DNA of 64,000 nt from Craspedostauros australis (lineage: Eukaryota; Bacillariophyta; Bacillariophyceae; Mastogloiales; Achnanthaceae). The position numbers were made by a program, and so were the translations under genes. This document shows positions 8,901-18,094 of the stretch, piece after piece. The notes beneath the pieces were generated by a model. The model was not told where the DNA came from. It saw nothing but the letters and a program-made list of their open reading frames with translations, and did no database searches. The DNA lies in the NCBI GenBank assembly GCA_026770025.1, contig JAMXDE010000024.1, positions 310,001 through 374,000 on the forward strand, given 5' to 3'. The stretch's first letter is position 1; every line of letters begins with the position of its first letter.

Positions 8901-11533
8901 AGTTCCTGTCCTACCGATGGTGGCAGCCTGTCTACTACCGGGTTGACAACCCCACCTTCCCCAGCCAGTCCAAGGAGCGCAGTGGACGCTGGGCCGGTCC
9001 CTGCCTTCACAAAGGCGATGATCTTACCTTCTGGGTCCTCGACGACGAGACCCAACGACTTCTTCCTCGGTCTGCCATCCGACCTGCCGACGACTCTGCC
9101 ACCCGCAATCTTCGTGCGGACTTCCCCTTCCCCATTGTTGGGGAGGACGATGGCTCTGATGCCATGAATGTGGCGAATGGGGAGCCAGACGACGACATCT
9201 CCGTCCCTCCTGACTCCGACCCCATCGTACACTCCCTCGCCGATTCCATCCTGGCTGACCGCCGCGGCACAGACCCTGAAACAGTGGGGAATGCCAAGGT
9301 CCACATCCCGAAGTTCTCTCCCGAGGATCTCGTTGGGATGACCTTCATCCACGAGAAGGATGGCCAGCAAGTCAAAGCGGAGGTGGTGCAAAAGGTCAAT
9401 GACCTTGACGCAGCCAACCACCAACGTATCAAGATGCTACTCGCACTGGCCGATGGGGAGACGCATGACCTCATCTCCTACGTTGAGCTCGCCGACATCA
9501 TCGAACGGCAACAGGAGCACAACGACGACCCCGACGCCAAGTGGGAGTTCGACTCCATCATCGGACACGAGGGTCCTCTCCCATCTTCCTCTCCCTCCTA
9601 CAAGGGATCCAGCTTCAACGTCATCGTGAAATGGGGAGACGGCTCCACCTCCACCGAACCACTCTCCATCATGATTCAGGATGATCCTGTCTCTTGCGCT
9701 GCCTACGGCCGCCGCCACGAGCTGCTCGACGAGCCTGGCTGGAAGCGCCTCAAGCGCCTCGCCATACGCACCAATCGTCTCGAGCGACAGGTCAACAAGT
9801 CCAAGACCTTCAACCACGCTCCCACCTTCCAGTTCGGCGTCCAAGTCCCCCGCAACCACAAAGAAGCGCTGCGACTCGACGATAAGAACGGCAACACTCT
9901 CTGGGCCGATGCCGAGAAGAAGGAGATGGACCAACTCTTCGGGTACCATACCTTCAAGTCTCTCGGCAAAGGCGCCCCTGTCCCCTCCGGCTTCCAGAAG
10001 ATCCGCCTCCAATGGGTCTATGCTGTGAAGCATGACCTCCGCCACAAGGCGCGCTGCGTCGCTGGTGGTCATCTCACCGACCCCTGCAAGGATGCATCCT
10101 ACGCAGGTGTGGTCAGTCTTCGCTCTCTCCGCCTCTCCCTCCTCGCCGGCGAACTCAACGGCATTCCAACATGGGTTGGAGACATCGGCAATGCGTATCT
10201 TGAGGCCTTCACTCAAGAACGCATCTGCTTCATCGCTGGTGACGAATTCGGTGACTTCGCTGGTCATACCATGCAGATAGTCAAGGCACTCTACGGCCTG
10301 CGCACATCGGGCGCCCGATTCCATGAGGCTCTCGCCGACACCCTTCGCGACATGGGTTTCCTCCAATGCCGCTCCGATCCCGACGTCTGGATGCGTGACG
10401 CCAACTCCCATTGGGAGTACGTCTGCGTCTACGTCGATGATCTCACCGCGACGATGGCCGATCCCAAGGCTTTCTTCGACATCCTCTCTTCGAAGTACGG
10501 GTACCAGCTCAAGGGAGTTGGTCCTATCAAGTACCACCTCGGTGCTGACTTCGGCCGTGATCCCGACGGCACTCTCAAGCTCTCCCCGCAATCTTACATC
10601 AAGCGGATGATGGAGAACTACGAGCGCATGTTCGGCGAGCTTCCCCGCAAGATCAGCTGCCCCCTCGACAAGGCTGACAGTCCCGAGCTTGACACCTCTT
10701 CCGAACTCAGCGAAACCGACAAGCGCAAGTTCATGTCGCTCATCGGTGCACTCCAGTGGTGTATCTCCCTCGGACGGTTTGACATCTCTGTCGCCGTCAT
10801 GACGCTAGCACGTTTCCGCTCAGCTCCTCGCCAAGGTCATCTGGATCGCGCAAAGCGCATCTACGGATATCTCCGTAAGCACCCTGATGCTGCCATCCGC
10901 TTCCGCACCTGCGTCCCCCGCTTCGATCTTCACTACGAGGTTCCCAACCATGACTGGATCTACTCCGTCTACGGGAAGACCTCTGAGGAGATTCCGGTCG
11001 AGACCCCCGAGCCGAAAGGCAAACCAGTCCGAACCACCACGTTCGTTGACGCCAACCTTCTCCACTGCCAAGTCACCGGCAGATCCGCGACCGGTGCTCT
11101 TCATCTGGTAAACCAGACCCCCATCGAATGGTTCTCCAAGCGTCAAGGCACGGTTGAGACCGCCACCTACGGGTCCGAGTTCGTCACTGCCCGTCAAGCT
11201 ACGGAGCAGATCATCTCCCTCCGTCTTGCCCTTCGTGAAATGGGCATTCCGATCGACGGCCCCAGCTGGATGCTGGGTGACAATCAGTCCGTCATCACCT
11301 CCTCCACGGTCCCCAAGAGCATGCTCTCCAAGCGCCACAACGCACTGGCCTACCATCGCGTCCGGTCCGCTGTCGCCGCTGGCATCCTCTACTTCATCAA
11401 GATCCCCGGCACGCAGAACGTCGCCGACGTGATGACGAAGTTCCTTCCATGGGCTGTCTTCTGGCCCCTCGTGAAGCCCATCCTCTTCTGGAAAGGGCAC
11501 ACCGAGTCCTCTTCCCCGACCTACAAGACCTGA
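5951..11533 (+). CDS. Element A1 gag-pol polyprotein, intact, 1860 aa (Ty1/copia)
   Basis: Single uninterrupted gag-pol frame. Residues 1-about 420 are gag-like, and about 420-510 are Lys/Gly-rich with no CCHC knuckle. The protease has its D-S-G triad at D571. A conserved block with LPGGRQTI lies at about 655. The integrase core is D824, D888, E923, with only 34 residues between the last two and no HHCC motif upstream. Two SH3/chromo-like segments follow (about 1120-1190 and 1215-1270). RT has YVDD at 1494-1497, and RNase H begins with D1700 (VDAN, then ATYGSEF and GDNQSV). The start is the first ATG after the primer site; the 320-nt leader 5631-5950 contains no other ATG. Codons are strongly C-ending. 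It looks able to produce all proteins needed for its own transposition. Confidence 0.95.
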   Translation: MSTPEMDLATLDHILGVIGIPLDSTPRDIIAHADIVSPLDLVSLTEDDLRSFQLRDDTEDGETIVAVLGVNHIRKILNLGKWYLTQAILDDNTWNDLDRTSFMAFTAEQNNPSLPSSHSHSTASSPIPSPMGMGHHTTPASAFRPVPEEPPHVNFAFDPSASVPDPAFPQPPVTPSMAPSSNFQGVHAMELPADYVKEFSKATKQESLSLPTLKDDKHFLTFMRTFETLSFSHGLNHHLDMDFMPAPKDEAFFASQNRYLFAVLTEHVKTSKSRRIIRAYKKSCDGRAAYADLVDSYTSGVVGETLSIKYRDTIVAFRLDQTWTKTREQFLDAWETKLDDIEELDDACVDEAVKQQWLRTAIGPDVDLTRAYTNVKSNSRQRHKQSRGFIKVGVSFEDLLEFVRDEAQSLDANQPRTTSRRKVNNAKTGGSAGKGNGKDYAKDDRRSIPNDEWREMSKDQRKAFLEAKGKWRKNKGKGKADSHRAANNAATSSGTTDTPSATPSAGNTDSSKAGDQSTAIDRLLAQTKSTSSSDDTPQLVYKGQTWRLANSTVVRYSFNKLVKDHSGSLVDSGANGGLAGDDVLVLCKTGHTADVSGIGDSAIANLDIGTVAGLIQTTEGPIIGKFHQYALYGKGKTIHSSNQLGAFGMDVNERPRNLPGGRQTIITPGGHIIPLAVRQGLSYMDMAKPTRSELDKYPHVDFTADDEWDPSSLDQEMNLDDVDDDDAAALQRRENNSTVLTAYTGARQADIADNPGSIIATRKPADYEALRPHFGWIPARRVRDTLRCTSQWYRTAERFSMRKHFKSRFPAANVDRLHETVAMDTLFSDTPAHDDGVPGHGGCTMLQVYVALDSRFTAGFPMPSESRISDTLRDFIRRHGAPDLLMSDNAKAQIGNKVMEILRQYHIRDHQSEPEHQHQNGAERRIQDIKRTTNGVMDRTGTPDRFWLICTLYVVDLFNHIAQVTAGSITPLQAAFGQRPDISKFLSYRWWQPVYYRVDNPTFPSQSKERSGRWAGPCLHKGDDLTFWVLDDETQRLLPRSAIRPADDSATRNLRADFPFPIVGEDDGSDAMNVANGEPDDDISVPPDSDPIVHSLADSILADRRGTDPETVGNAKVHIPKFSPEDLVGMTFIHEKDGQQVKAEVVQKVNDLDAANHQRIKMLLALADGETHDLISYVELADIIERQQEHNDDPDAKWEFDSIIGHEGPLPSSSPSYKGSSFNVIVKWGDGSTSTEPLSIMIQDDPVSCAAYGRRHELLDEPGWKRLKRLAIRTNRLERQVNKSKTFNHAPTFQFGVQVPRNHKEALRLDDKNGNTLWADAEKKEMDQLFGYHTFKSLGKGAPVPSGFQKIRLQWVYAVKHDLRHKARCVAGGHLTDPCKDASYAGVVSLRSLRLSLLAGELNGIPTWVGDIGNAYLEAFTQERICFIAGDEFGDFAGHTMQIVKALYGLRTSGARFHEALADTLRDMGFLQCRSDPDVWMRDANSHWEYVCVYVDDLTATMADPKAFFDILSSKYGYQLKGVGPIKYHLGADFGRDPDGTLKLSPQSYIKRMMENYERMFGELPRKISCPLDKADSPELDTSSELSETDKRKFMSLIGALQWCISLGRFDISVAVMTLARFRSAPRQGHLDRAKRIYGYLRKHPDAAIRFRTCVPRFDLHYEVPNHDWIYSVYGKTSEEIPVETPEPKGKPVRTTTFVDANLLHCQVTGRSATGALHLVNQTPIEWFSKRQGTVETATYGSEFVTARQATEQIISLRLALREMGIPIDGPSWMLGDNQSVITSSTVPKSMLSKRHNALAYHRVRSAVAAGILYFIKIPGTQNVADVMTKFLPWAVFWPLVKPILFWKGHTESSSPTYKT

Positions 11534-11548
11534 ATGTCCGGGACACGC

Positions 11549-11557
11549 TTTGGGGAG
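11549..11557 (+). other. Polypurine tract of A1
   Basis: TTTGGGGAG abuts the middle LTR 16 bases after the gag-pol stop codon. It is the expected start of plus-strand DNA synthesis and is repeated before the last LTR (26571-26579). Confidence 0.7.
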
Positions 11558-12187
11558 TATTAGCGCACGCTAAATCTCTAACAATAGCGACACCCGTCGA
11601 CCAATCAGAAATCTCCACTTTTCTCACCTTTTCCGTTCCGAACGGAAATTTTGGTCGAAAATCCGTTGTGTCAGATTTGTGTCGCATTTCGCGTCGCAAG
11701 AATCGTTTTCCCTCAATCACAGATCCAAAAATGTCGCGGAAATTGATTTCTTGCCAAGATGAGCCAATCTGCCCAATCAGGACAGACTTGGATCTTGGGT
11801 GTGACACGTGCGAATCTTGCCATGACCTTCTCAAGTGAATACGATCAATCGTGTGATCGTACTACTAGCAACATCGTGAGAAGACGTAATTCGCAACACG
11901 GGCTATCGCGGTGTTTTGTTCATTGACTTTTGCACCTCATCTTCACGCAGTAACACGCACATTTGCCGTGTTGTCTCCGTGTTAATTTCACTTGCAATTT
12001 GCATGAGACCTGTCATGTCTCTCTCATGCTCACAGTTCCAAGAAGACAATCTTGTGAGCTCGACAGCATTCCAACTACCATACGAATAACTCAGTAAACA
12101 AACACTCTCCTCACCAACAACAACGACTTGATCACTCTACGTTCTCGGTGCGGTATCTTCAAACCCATCTACGATTACGTTCTAACA
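11558..12187 (+). repeat. LTR A, copy 2 (shared middle LTR)
   Basis: 630 bp, apparently identical to copy 1. It serves as 3' LTR of A1 and 5' LTR of A2, preceded by the A1 polypurine tract and followed by the tRNA-Asn-type primer site (12188-12204). There is no target duplication on either side. Confidence 0.95.
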
Positions 12188-12507
12188 GATTAACAGTCGC
12201 AAGCTTTCACCTACTGAATTGATTGCGTGACAATCCATCCATCCTTCATCCCTCGTCCATCCACGAGCGATCCCTTCACCTTCCATCACGTGACGACGTG
12301 ATTTCGGCTTTCCTTCGGCTTTCTCGCATCCGCAGAACGCCCTCCATTCGGTTCCTCTGCTGAGTTCGGGCCTTCCCACTCAGCCATCCAAGACTTCCTG
12401 CAGCACCCTCCCGCACCAGAAGACGATTCAGTCAGTGCACCCCAGCCTCAGCTATCCTTCAGCCTCCAGCATCCGCATCCACTCTCTCCATCCATCCATC
12501 GCCAATC

Positions 12508-15500
12508 ATGTCGACTCCTGAGATGGACCTCGCCACCCTGGATCACATCCTCGGTGTCATTGGCATTCCTTTGGACTCCACTCCTCGCGATATCATCGCC
12601 CATGCGGACATCGTCAGCCCTCTTGACCTTGTCTCGCTCACCGAAGATGATCTTCGCAGCTTCCAACTTCGTGATGATACCGAAGATGGCGAAACCATTG
12701 TCGCCGTGCTCGGCGTCAATCACATTCGCAAGATCCTCAACCTCGGCAAGTGGTATCTCACCCAAGCCATCCTCGACGACAACACCTGGAACGATCTCGA
12801 TCGTACCTCGTTCATGGCGTTCACAGCTGAGCAGAACAACCCTTCCCTTCCATCTTCGCACTCGCATTCGACTGCAAGCTCTCCCATTCCGTCTCCGATG
12901 GGCATGGGCCACCACACCACTCCGGCATCCGCATTCCGTCCTGTGGCCGAAGAACCTCCGCATGTGAACTTCGGATTCGATCCTTCGGCTTCGGTGCCTG
13001 ATCCTGCCTTCCCGCAACCGCCTGTGACTCCATCCATGGCACCCTCTTCCAACTTCCAAGGTGTCCAAGCCATGGAACTTCCGGCTGACTACGTCAAGGA
13101 GTTCAGCAAGGCAACCAAGCGAGAGAGCCTGTCGCTCCCAACACTGAAGGACGACAAGCACTTCCTCACCTTCATGCGGACCTTCGAGACTCTTTCCTTC
13201 TCCCATGGACTCAACCACCATCTCGACATGGACTTCATGCCAGCACCCAAGGACGAGGCCTTCTTCGCAAGCCAGAATCGCTACCTCTTCGCCGTGCTCA
13301 CTGAGCATGTCAAGACTTCCAAGAGTCGGCGCATCATCCGTGCCTACAAGAAGTCTTGCGATGGCCGCGCGGCCTATGCCGACCTTGTTGACAGCTACAC
13401 CAGTGGCGTTGTCGGCGAGACTCTGTCCATCAAATACAGAGACACCATCGTCGCCTTCCGTCTGGACCAGACTTGGACCAAGACCCGCGAGCAATTCCTC
13501 GATGCTTGGGAAACCAAGCTCGACGACATCGAGGAGCTTGATGATGCATGCGTTGACGAGGCAGTCAAGCAGCAATGGCTGCGCACCGCCATCGGTCCCG
13601 ATGTCGACCTGACTCGGGCCTACACCAACGTCAAGTCCAACTCCCGCCAACGTCACAAGCAATCTCGCGGCTTCATCAAGGTGGGTGTCTCCTTCGAGGA
13701 CCTCCTCGAGTTCGTTCGAGATGAGGCACAATCCCTCGACGCCAACCAGCCTCGCACCACATCTCGGCGCAAGGTCAACAATGCCAAGACCGGCGGCTCT
13801 GCTGGCAAAGGCAATGGCAAGGACTACGCCAAGGACGACCGTCGTTCCATCCCCAATGATGAATGGCGTGAGATGTCCAAGGATCAACGCAAGGCATTCC
13901 TCGAAGCAAAGGGAAAGTGGCGCAAGAACAAGGGCAAAGGAAAGGCTGACTCCCACCGAGCTGCCAACAACGCTGCCACATCTTCGGGCACCACCGACAC
14001 TCCTTCCGCAACTCCATCCGCTGGTAACACGGACTCTTCCAAGGCTGGTGACCAGTCCACTGCCATCGATCGCCTTCTCGCACAGACCAAGTCCACCTCT
14101 TCGTCTGACGATACTCCTCAACTGGTCTACAAGGGCCAGACCTGGCGCCTTGCCAACTCCACGGTGGTCCGGTACAGCTTCAACAAACTTGTCAAGGACC
14201 ACTCTGGCTCTCTCGTCGACAGCGGTGCCAATGGTGGCTTGGCTGGCGATGACGTCCTCGTTCTCTGCAAGACAGGACACACCGCCGACGTCAGTGGCAT
14301 TGGCGACTCCGCCATCGCCAACCTCGACATCGGTACGGTTGCTGGTCTCATCCAGACCACCGAAGGGCCCATCATTGGTAAATTCCACCAATATGCACTC
14401 TACGGAAAGGGCAAGACCATCCATTCATCCAACCAGCTTGGTGCCTTCGGAATGGATGTCAACGAACGCCCACGGAATCTCCCTGGAGGTCGCCAGACCA
14501 TCATCACACCAGGAGGCCACATCATCCCACTGGCTGTCCGGCAAGGCCTATCCTACATGGACATGGCCAAGCCTACCCGCTCCGAACTCGACAAGTATCC
14601 ACATGTCGACTTCACCGCGGACGACGAATGGGACCCTTCTTCCCTCGACCAGGAGATGAACCTCGACGACGTCGACGATGATGACGCCGCAGCACTCCAG
14701 CGCCGCGAGAACAACTCTACCGTTCTCACAGCCTACACTGGTGCTCGCCAAGCCGACATCGCTGACAATCCGGGCAGCATCATTGCCACTCGCAAGCCTG
14801 CTGACTACGAGGCCCTCCGCCCCCACTTCGGCTGGATACCAGCTCGTCGCGTTCGCGACACTCTTCGGTGTACCTCTCAATGGTACCGTACCGCCGAGCG
14901 CTTCTCCATGCGCAAGCATTTCAAGTCTCGGTTCCCAGCGGCCAACGTCGACCGTCTCCATGAGACGGTTGCGATGGATACGCTCTTCTCCGATACCCCT
15001 GCTCACGACGACGGGGTTCCCGGCCATGGCGGCTGCACCATGCTTCAGGTGTACGTCGCCCTCGACTCTCGGTTCACGGCCGGCTTTCCCATGCCATCCG
15101 AGAGCCGCATCTCCGACACTCTCCGTGACTTCATCCGACGCCACGGGGCTCCTGACCTACTGATGTCCGACAACGCCAAGGCGCAGATCGGTAACAAGGT
15201 TATGGAGATCCTCCGGCAGTATCACATCCGTGATCACCAGAGTGAGCCCGAACACCAGCATCAGAACGGCGCGGAACGCCGGATCCAGGATATCAAACGC
15301 ACAACCAACGGTGTGATGGATCGCACGGGTACTCCCGACCGCTTCTGGCTGATCTGCACGCTCTATGTGGTTGATCTCTTCAACCACATCGCGCAGGTCA
15401 CCGCTGGCTCCATCACCCCCCTTCAAGCCGCCTTCGGACAGCGACCGGACATCTCCAAGTTCCTGTCCTACCGATGGTGGCAGCCTGTCTACTACCGGGT

Positions 15501-15831
15501 TGACAACCCCACCTTCCCCAGCCAGTCCAAGGAGCGCAGTGGACGCTGGGCCGGTCCCTGCCTTCACAAAGGCGATGATCTTACCTTCTGGGTCCTCGAC
15601 GACGAGACCCAACGACTTCTTCCTCGGTCTGCCATCCGACCTGCCGACGACTCTGCCACCCGCAATCTTCGTGCGGACTTCCCCTTCCCCATTGTTGGGG
15701 AGGACGATGGCTCTGATGCCATGAATGTGGCGAATGGGGAGCCAGACGACGACATCTCCGTCCCTCCTGACTCCGACCCCATCGTACACTCCCTCGCCGA
15801 TTCCATCCTGGCTGACCGCCGCGGCACAGAC
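12508..15831 (+). pseudogene. Element A2 gag-pol, 5' part (gag, protease, integrase), split by element B
   Basis: Same protein as A1 from Met 1 to about residue 1108, with scattered substitutions in gag (for example around residues 139-205). Protease and integrase motifs are all retained. After the insertion point the frame runs 24 bp into the LTR of element B and stops at 15855, giving a 1115-residue truncated product that lacks RT and RNase H. The other part lies at 24292-26555. The 5' promoter and leader (11558-12507) are intact, so a gag-PR-IN protein could still be made. Confidence 0.9.
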
Positions 15832-16544
15832 TATCAACATCTAGATCGAAATTAGGTACCCATCTCCCATGACTGAAACGTGATTCACTATTTTTTGATT
15901 CGACTCGATTTGAGAGTATAGTCGAGTGAGTCTTGATACACGATTGATATTCGGTCACTACGGTCATCGAACATGACGTAGGCACTGACATCATCGTATG
16001 ACGTCAGAGGATCGGTCATTGTGATCCTCGGAATCGAGATTATGTTTTAGTCATGGTACGCTGACCTGTCTAGCCATGCCGAGTGCATCATCGAGCACGT
16101 GGCAACAATACTTAGGATCCAGAACAACATCGTCAGGGATGATGCAAGCTCCCCGCCGACGTAGACGGATCAACCCTTATGTAATCAAACAGAGATCAAG
16201 GCAGACAGGATCAGACAGAGATGAAGAAAGACCCAAAGGCGAGAATAACACGAAATATCGTGTAGACCGACATGCCATCTTGGGCAATGTTTTAGAAAAG
16301 ACTGCGAGAGAAACCACGAGGTAATCGAGCAGCGCGTTAGCAACCGTGCAATAGGCACCATCTTTAGAAATAGGAGATCATCATCTCATAATCCACACTC
16401 AATCATCAATTGACACACCAATAACTTAGCAACCAAATACACCAAACATCTCCAACTTCACCTATTGGATTGATCACCCAGGCGGCGTCGTAAGTGCAGT
16501 GTTTGGTGCTCCCCTCTTGTCCTGTGTGTAATTGCTGATTATCA
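15832..16544 (+). repeat. LTR B, 5' copy
   Basis: 713 bp from TATCAAC to GATTATCA, again TA...CA ends. It holds bZIP-type sites and a GAGGATC-(9 nt)-GATCCTC inverted repeat (about 16007-16029). A small Arg-rich frame (16076-16324) lies inside; the family B solo LTR lacks its start codon, so I do not call it a gene. No ATG occurs after about 16290, which fits a transcription start near there. Confidence 0.95.
15974..16006 (+). promoter_or_regulatory. Paired bZIP/CRE-like sites in LTR B
   Basis: TGACGT at 15974-15979 and the full palindrome TGACGTCA at 15999-16006. TGACGT/ACGTCA are the core of CO2/cAMP-responsive elements described in diatom carbonic anhydrase promoters. Both sites are kept in the 3' LTR and in the diverged solo LTR (38450-38457 and 38477-38482, inverted), which supports a role in transcription of the element. 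Confidence 0.5.
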
Positions 16545-18094
16545 GATTAACAGTCGCAAGCATCTATCGTGAGAGTGAACGGACACTGAAGTGCTGCGCA
16601 TGCCCTGGTGACATCACGCTGTCCCCTTCCTTTTGATTCCGGCCCAAGAAAGGCCCAACGCGTTCGTGACGACGGACCAATTGCTCGTGTGTGCAGATTG
16701 CTACGTGCCGCCACACCCGCTTTGCCCTGCTAAAGTGCAGAAAGGCTCACCCGCTGTTGCGAATATCGCAGGCGGAGTAATTCTTCCCTAAAACAACCAA
16801 GTATCGCACCACTGCGTTACTTACGATAGCCGGTCAGCTAAAAGACAAAGGTATAAAAGCCCGTGAAGCAAGTCACACGTAAACACTTGGCCTGGTCAGC
16901 ATCGACAAAGGTGAAAGCCCGTGAAGCAAGACACACGTAAAAACTTGGAGCGCAAAGGCCCTCTGAAACCTATCGGCAATCTCACCGTGAGTTGTCGCGA
17001 CCAGGTCAGTCGTTAACACTAAGTCTAAGCCGTACTTGAGATCGGTTAACGTCCAAAAGGGACGCAGAGATAACTGCTAACCAGACTAGCGTCTGCCCTT
17101 GACTGGGGAAGAAACGTGATCGGTAGAGATACCGCGGAAGCAACCCGTAAAGCTAGCATTGTGCTGATAGCAATATCACACAAGTGAGTCTAACGACACC
17201 GGAAGGCAGGTATACGCTGGACGAAAACGCGAGTGGTGGAACCAGGTGAATCAAAGCAGTTGCTGGCACCTGGGGGGCACCGCGCTCATTAGCGTGCAAA
17301 ATCCTGTTAGTATCAGGTACATCGGGCAAGCTGCTGCCAGATCTAAAAGACGTATAGCAAGCTGATCCGTGGCACTCAAAGGAGGCACGGATTGGATCGA
17401 AGGTCCAACTGGGTGAAACCAAAGGTGCACCACATCCTGGTGGAGCACAGCTGAACAAGCGCAAGAACACAGCGTTCGGAGAGACGAAATCCGAACGGGC
17501 AGGGCCATCCAACGCGCAATCCATCCGCGACGTTTCATCGTTTCAAGACCAACAAAATAACAACAATTCCATCAACAACGCCCATTTGCGCTCAGTCCAC
17601 CTTTCTGATTGGCTGTGAATTCCTACGGTTCATACAATCACTGGCGCGTCACATCGGCTCACAACTCCTTCGCCATCCCAGTCATCCATCGGACTTCGGG
17701 TCGCGCGCCAACAAATAATCCAACCAGGAAATTCACACGGTCCTGACTGACATTTTTCATCGTCTTCGCATTCGGTCAATCGGGAAATTCGCTTGGTCCC
17801 ATTGGGTGTTTTTATCAATCAGTCATCCAAGATCACCCAACTACAGTCCACTTCAGATACCGTTGACACCTTCGCCATCACTGGCGCTTTCCATCCGGCA
17901 CCACTTCCAATCCCGACAAATTCCGATAGGCACAGAAGTTCACCGTCACATTCTGGCGAACGTCTCGACATCACAGCGGACGGCGCAGTCATTTCCAAGT
18001 GTGACCACTTTCCTGGGAGCTGCGGGAAAATACTCGTCCGATAATAATAACAAATTGGACCAACGACCACATCATCGCAACGCCCAGCTACACG
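16545..18094 (+). other. Long, almost AUG-free leader of element B
   Basis: Begins with the tRNA-Asn-type primer site (16545-16561) and runs 1550 nt to the gag-pol start. Only one ATG occurs (16600-16602), and it opens a three-codon uORF, Met-Pro-Trp-stop. A direct repeat of about 40 nt (about 16847-16889 and 16903-16946) shares the core AAGCCCGTGAAGCAAG. Several perfect stems are visible: CCAGGTG/CACCTGG (17242-17272), ATCCGTG/CACGGAT (about 17364-17393) and CGTTCGGA/TCCGAACG (17473-17497). The region probably includes packaging and translation-control RNA structure. No protein-coding frame is supported. Confidence 0.6.

Noticed and set aside
12448-14424. 658-codon minus-strand frame opposite A2 gag-pol (and 448- and 206-codon equivalents opposite A1)
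   Set aside because: Open only because the C-ending codons of the sense strand avoid antisense stops; residue content is biased and carries no domain, and sense-strand domains are unambiguous.
16076-16324. 82-codon Arg-rich ORF inside LTR B
   Set aside because: The solo LTR at 37917-38624 lacks the start ATG, has an earlier stop and many amino-acid changes, so there is no sign of protein-level constraint.
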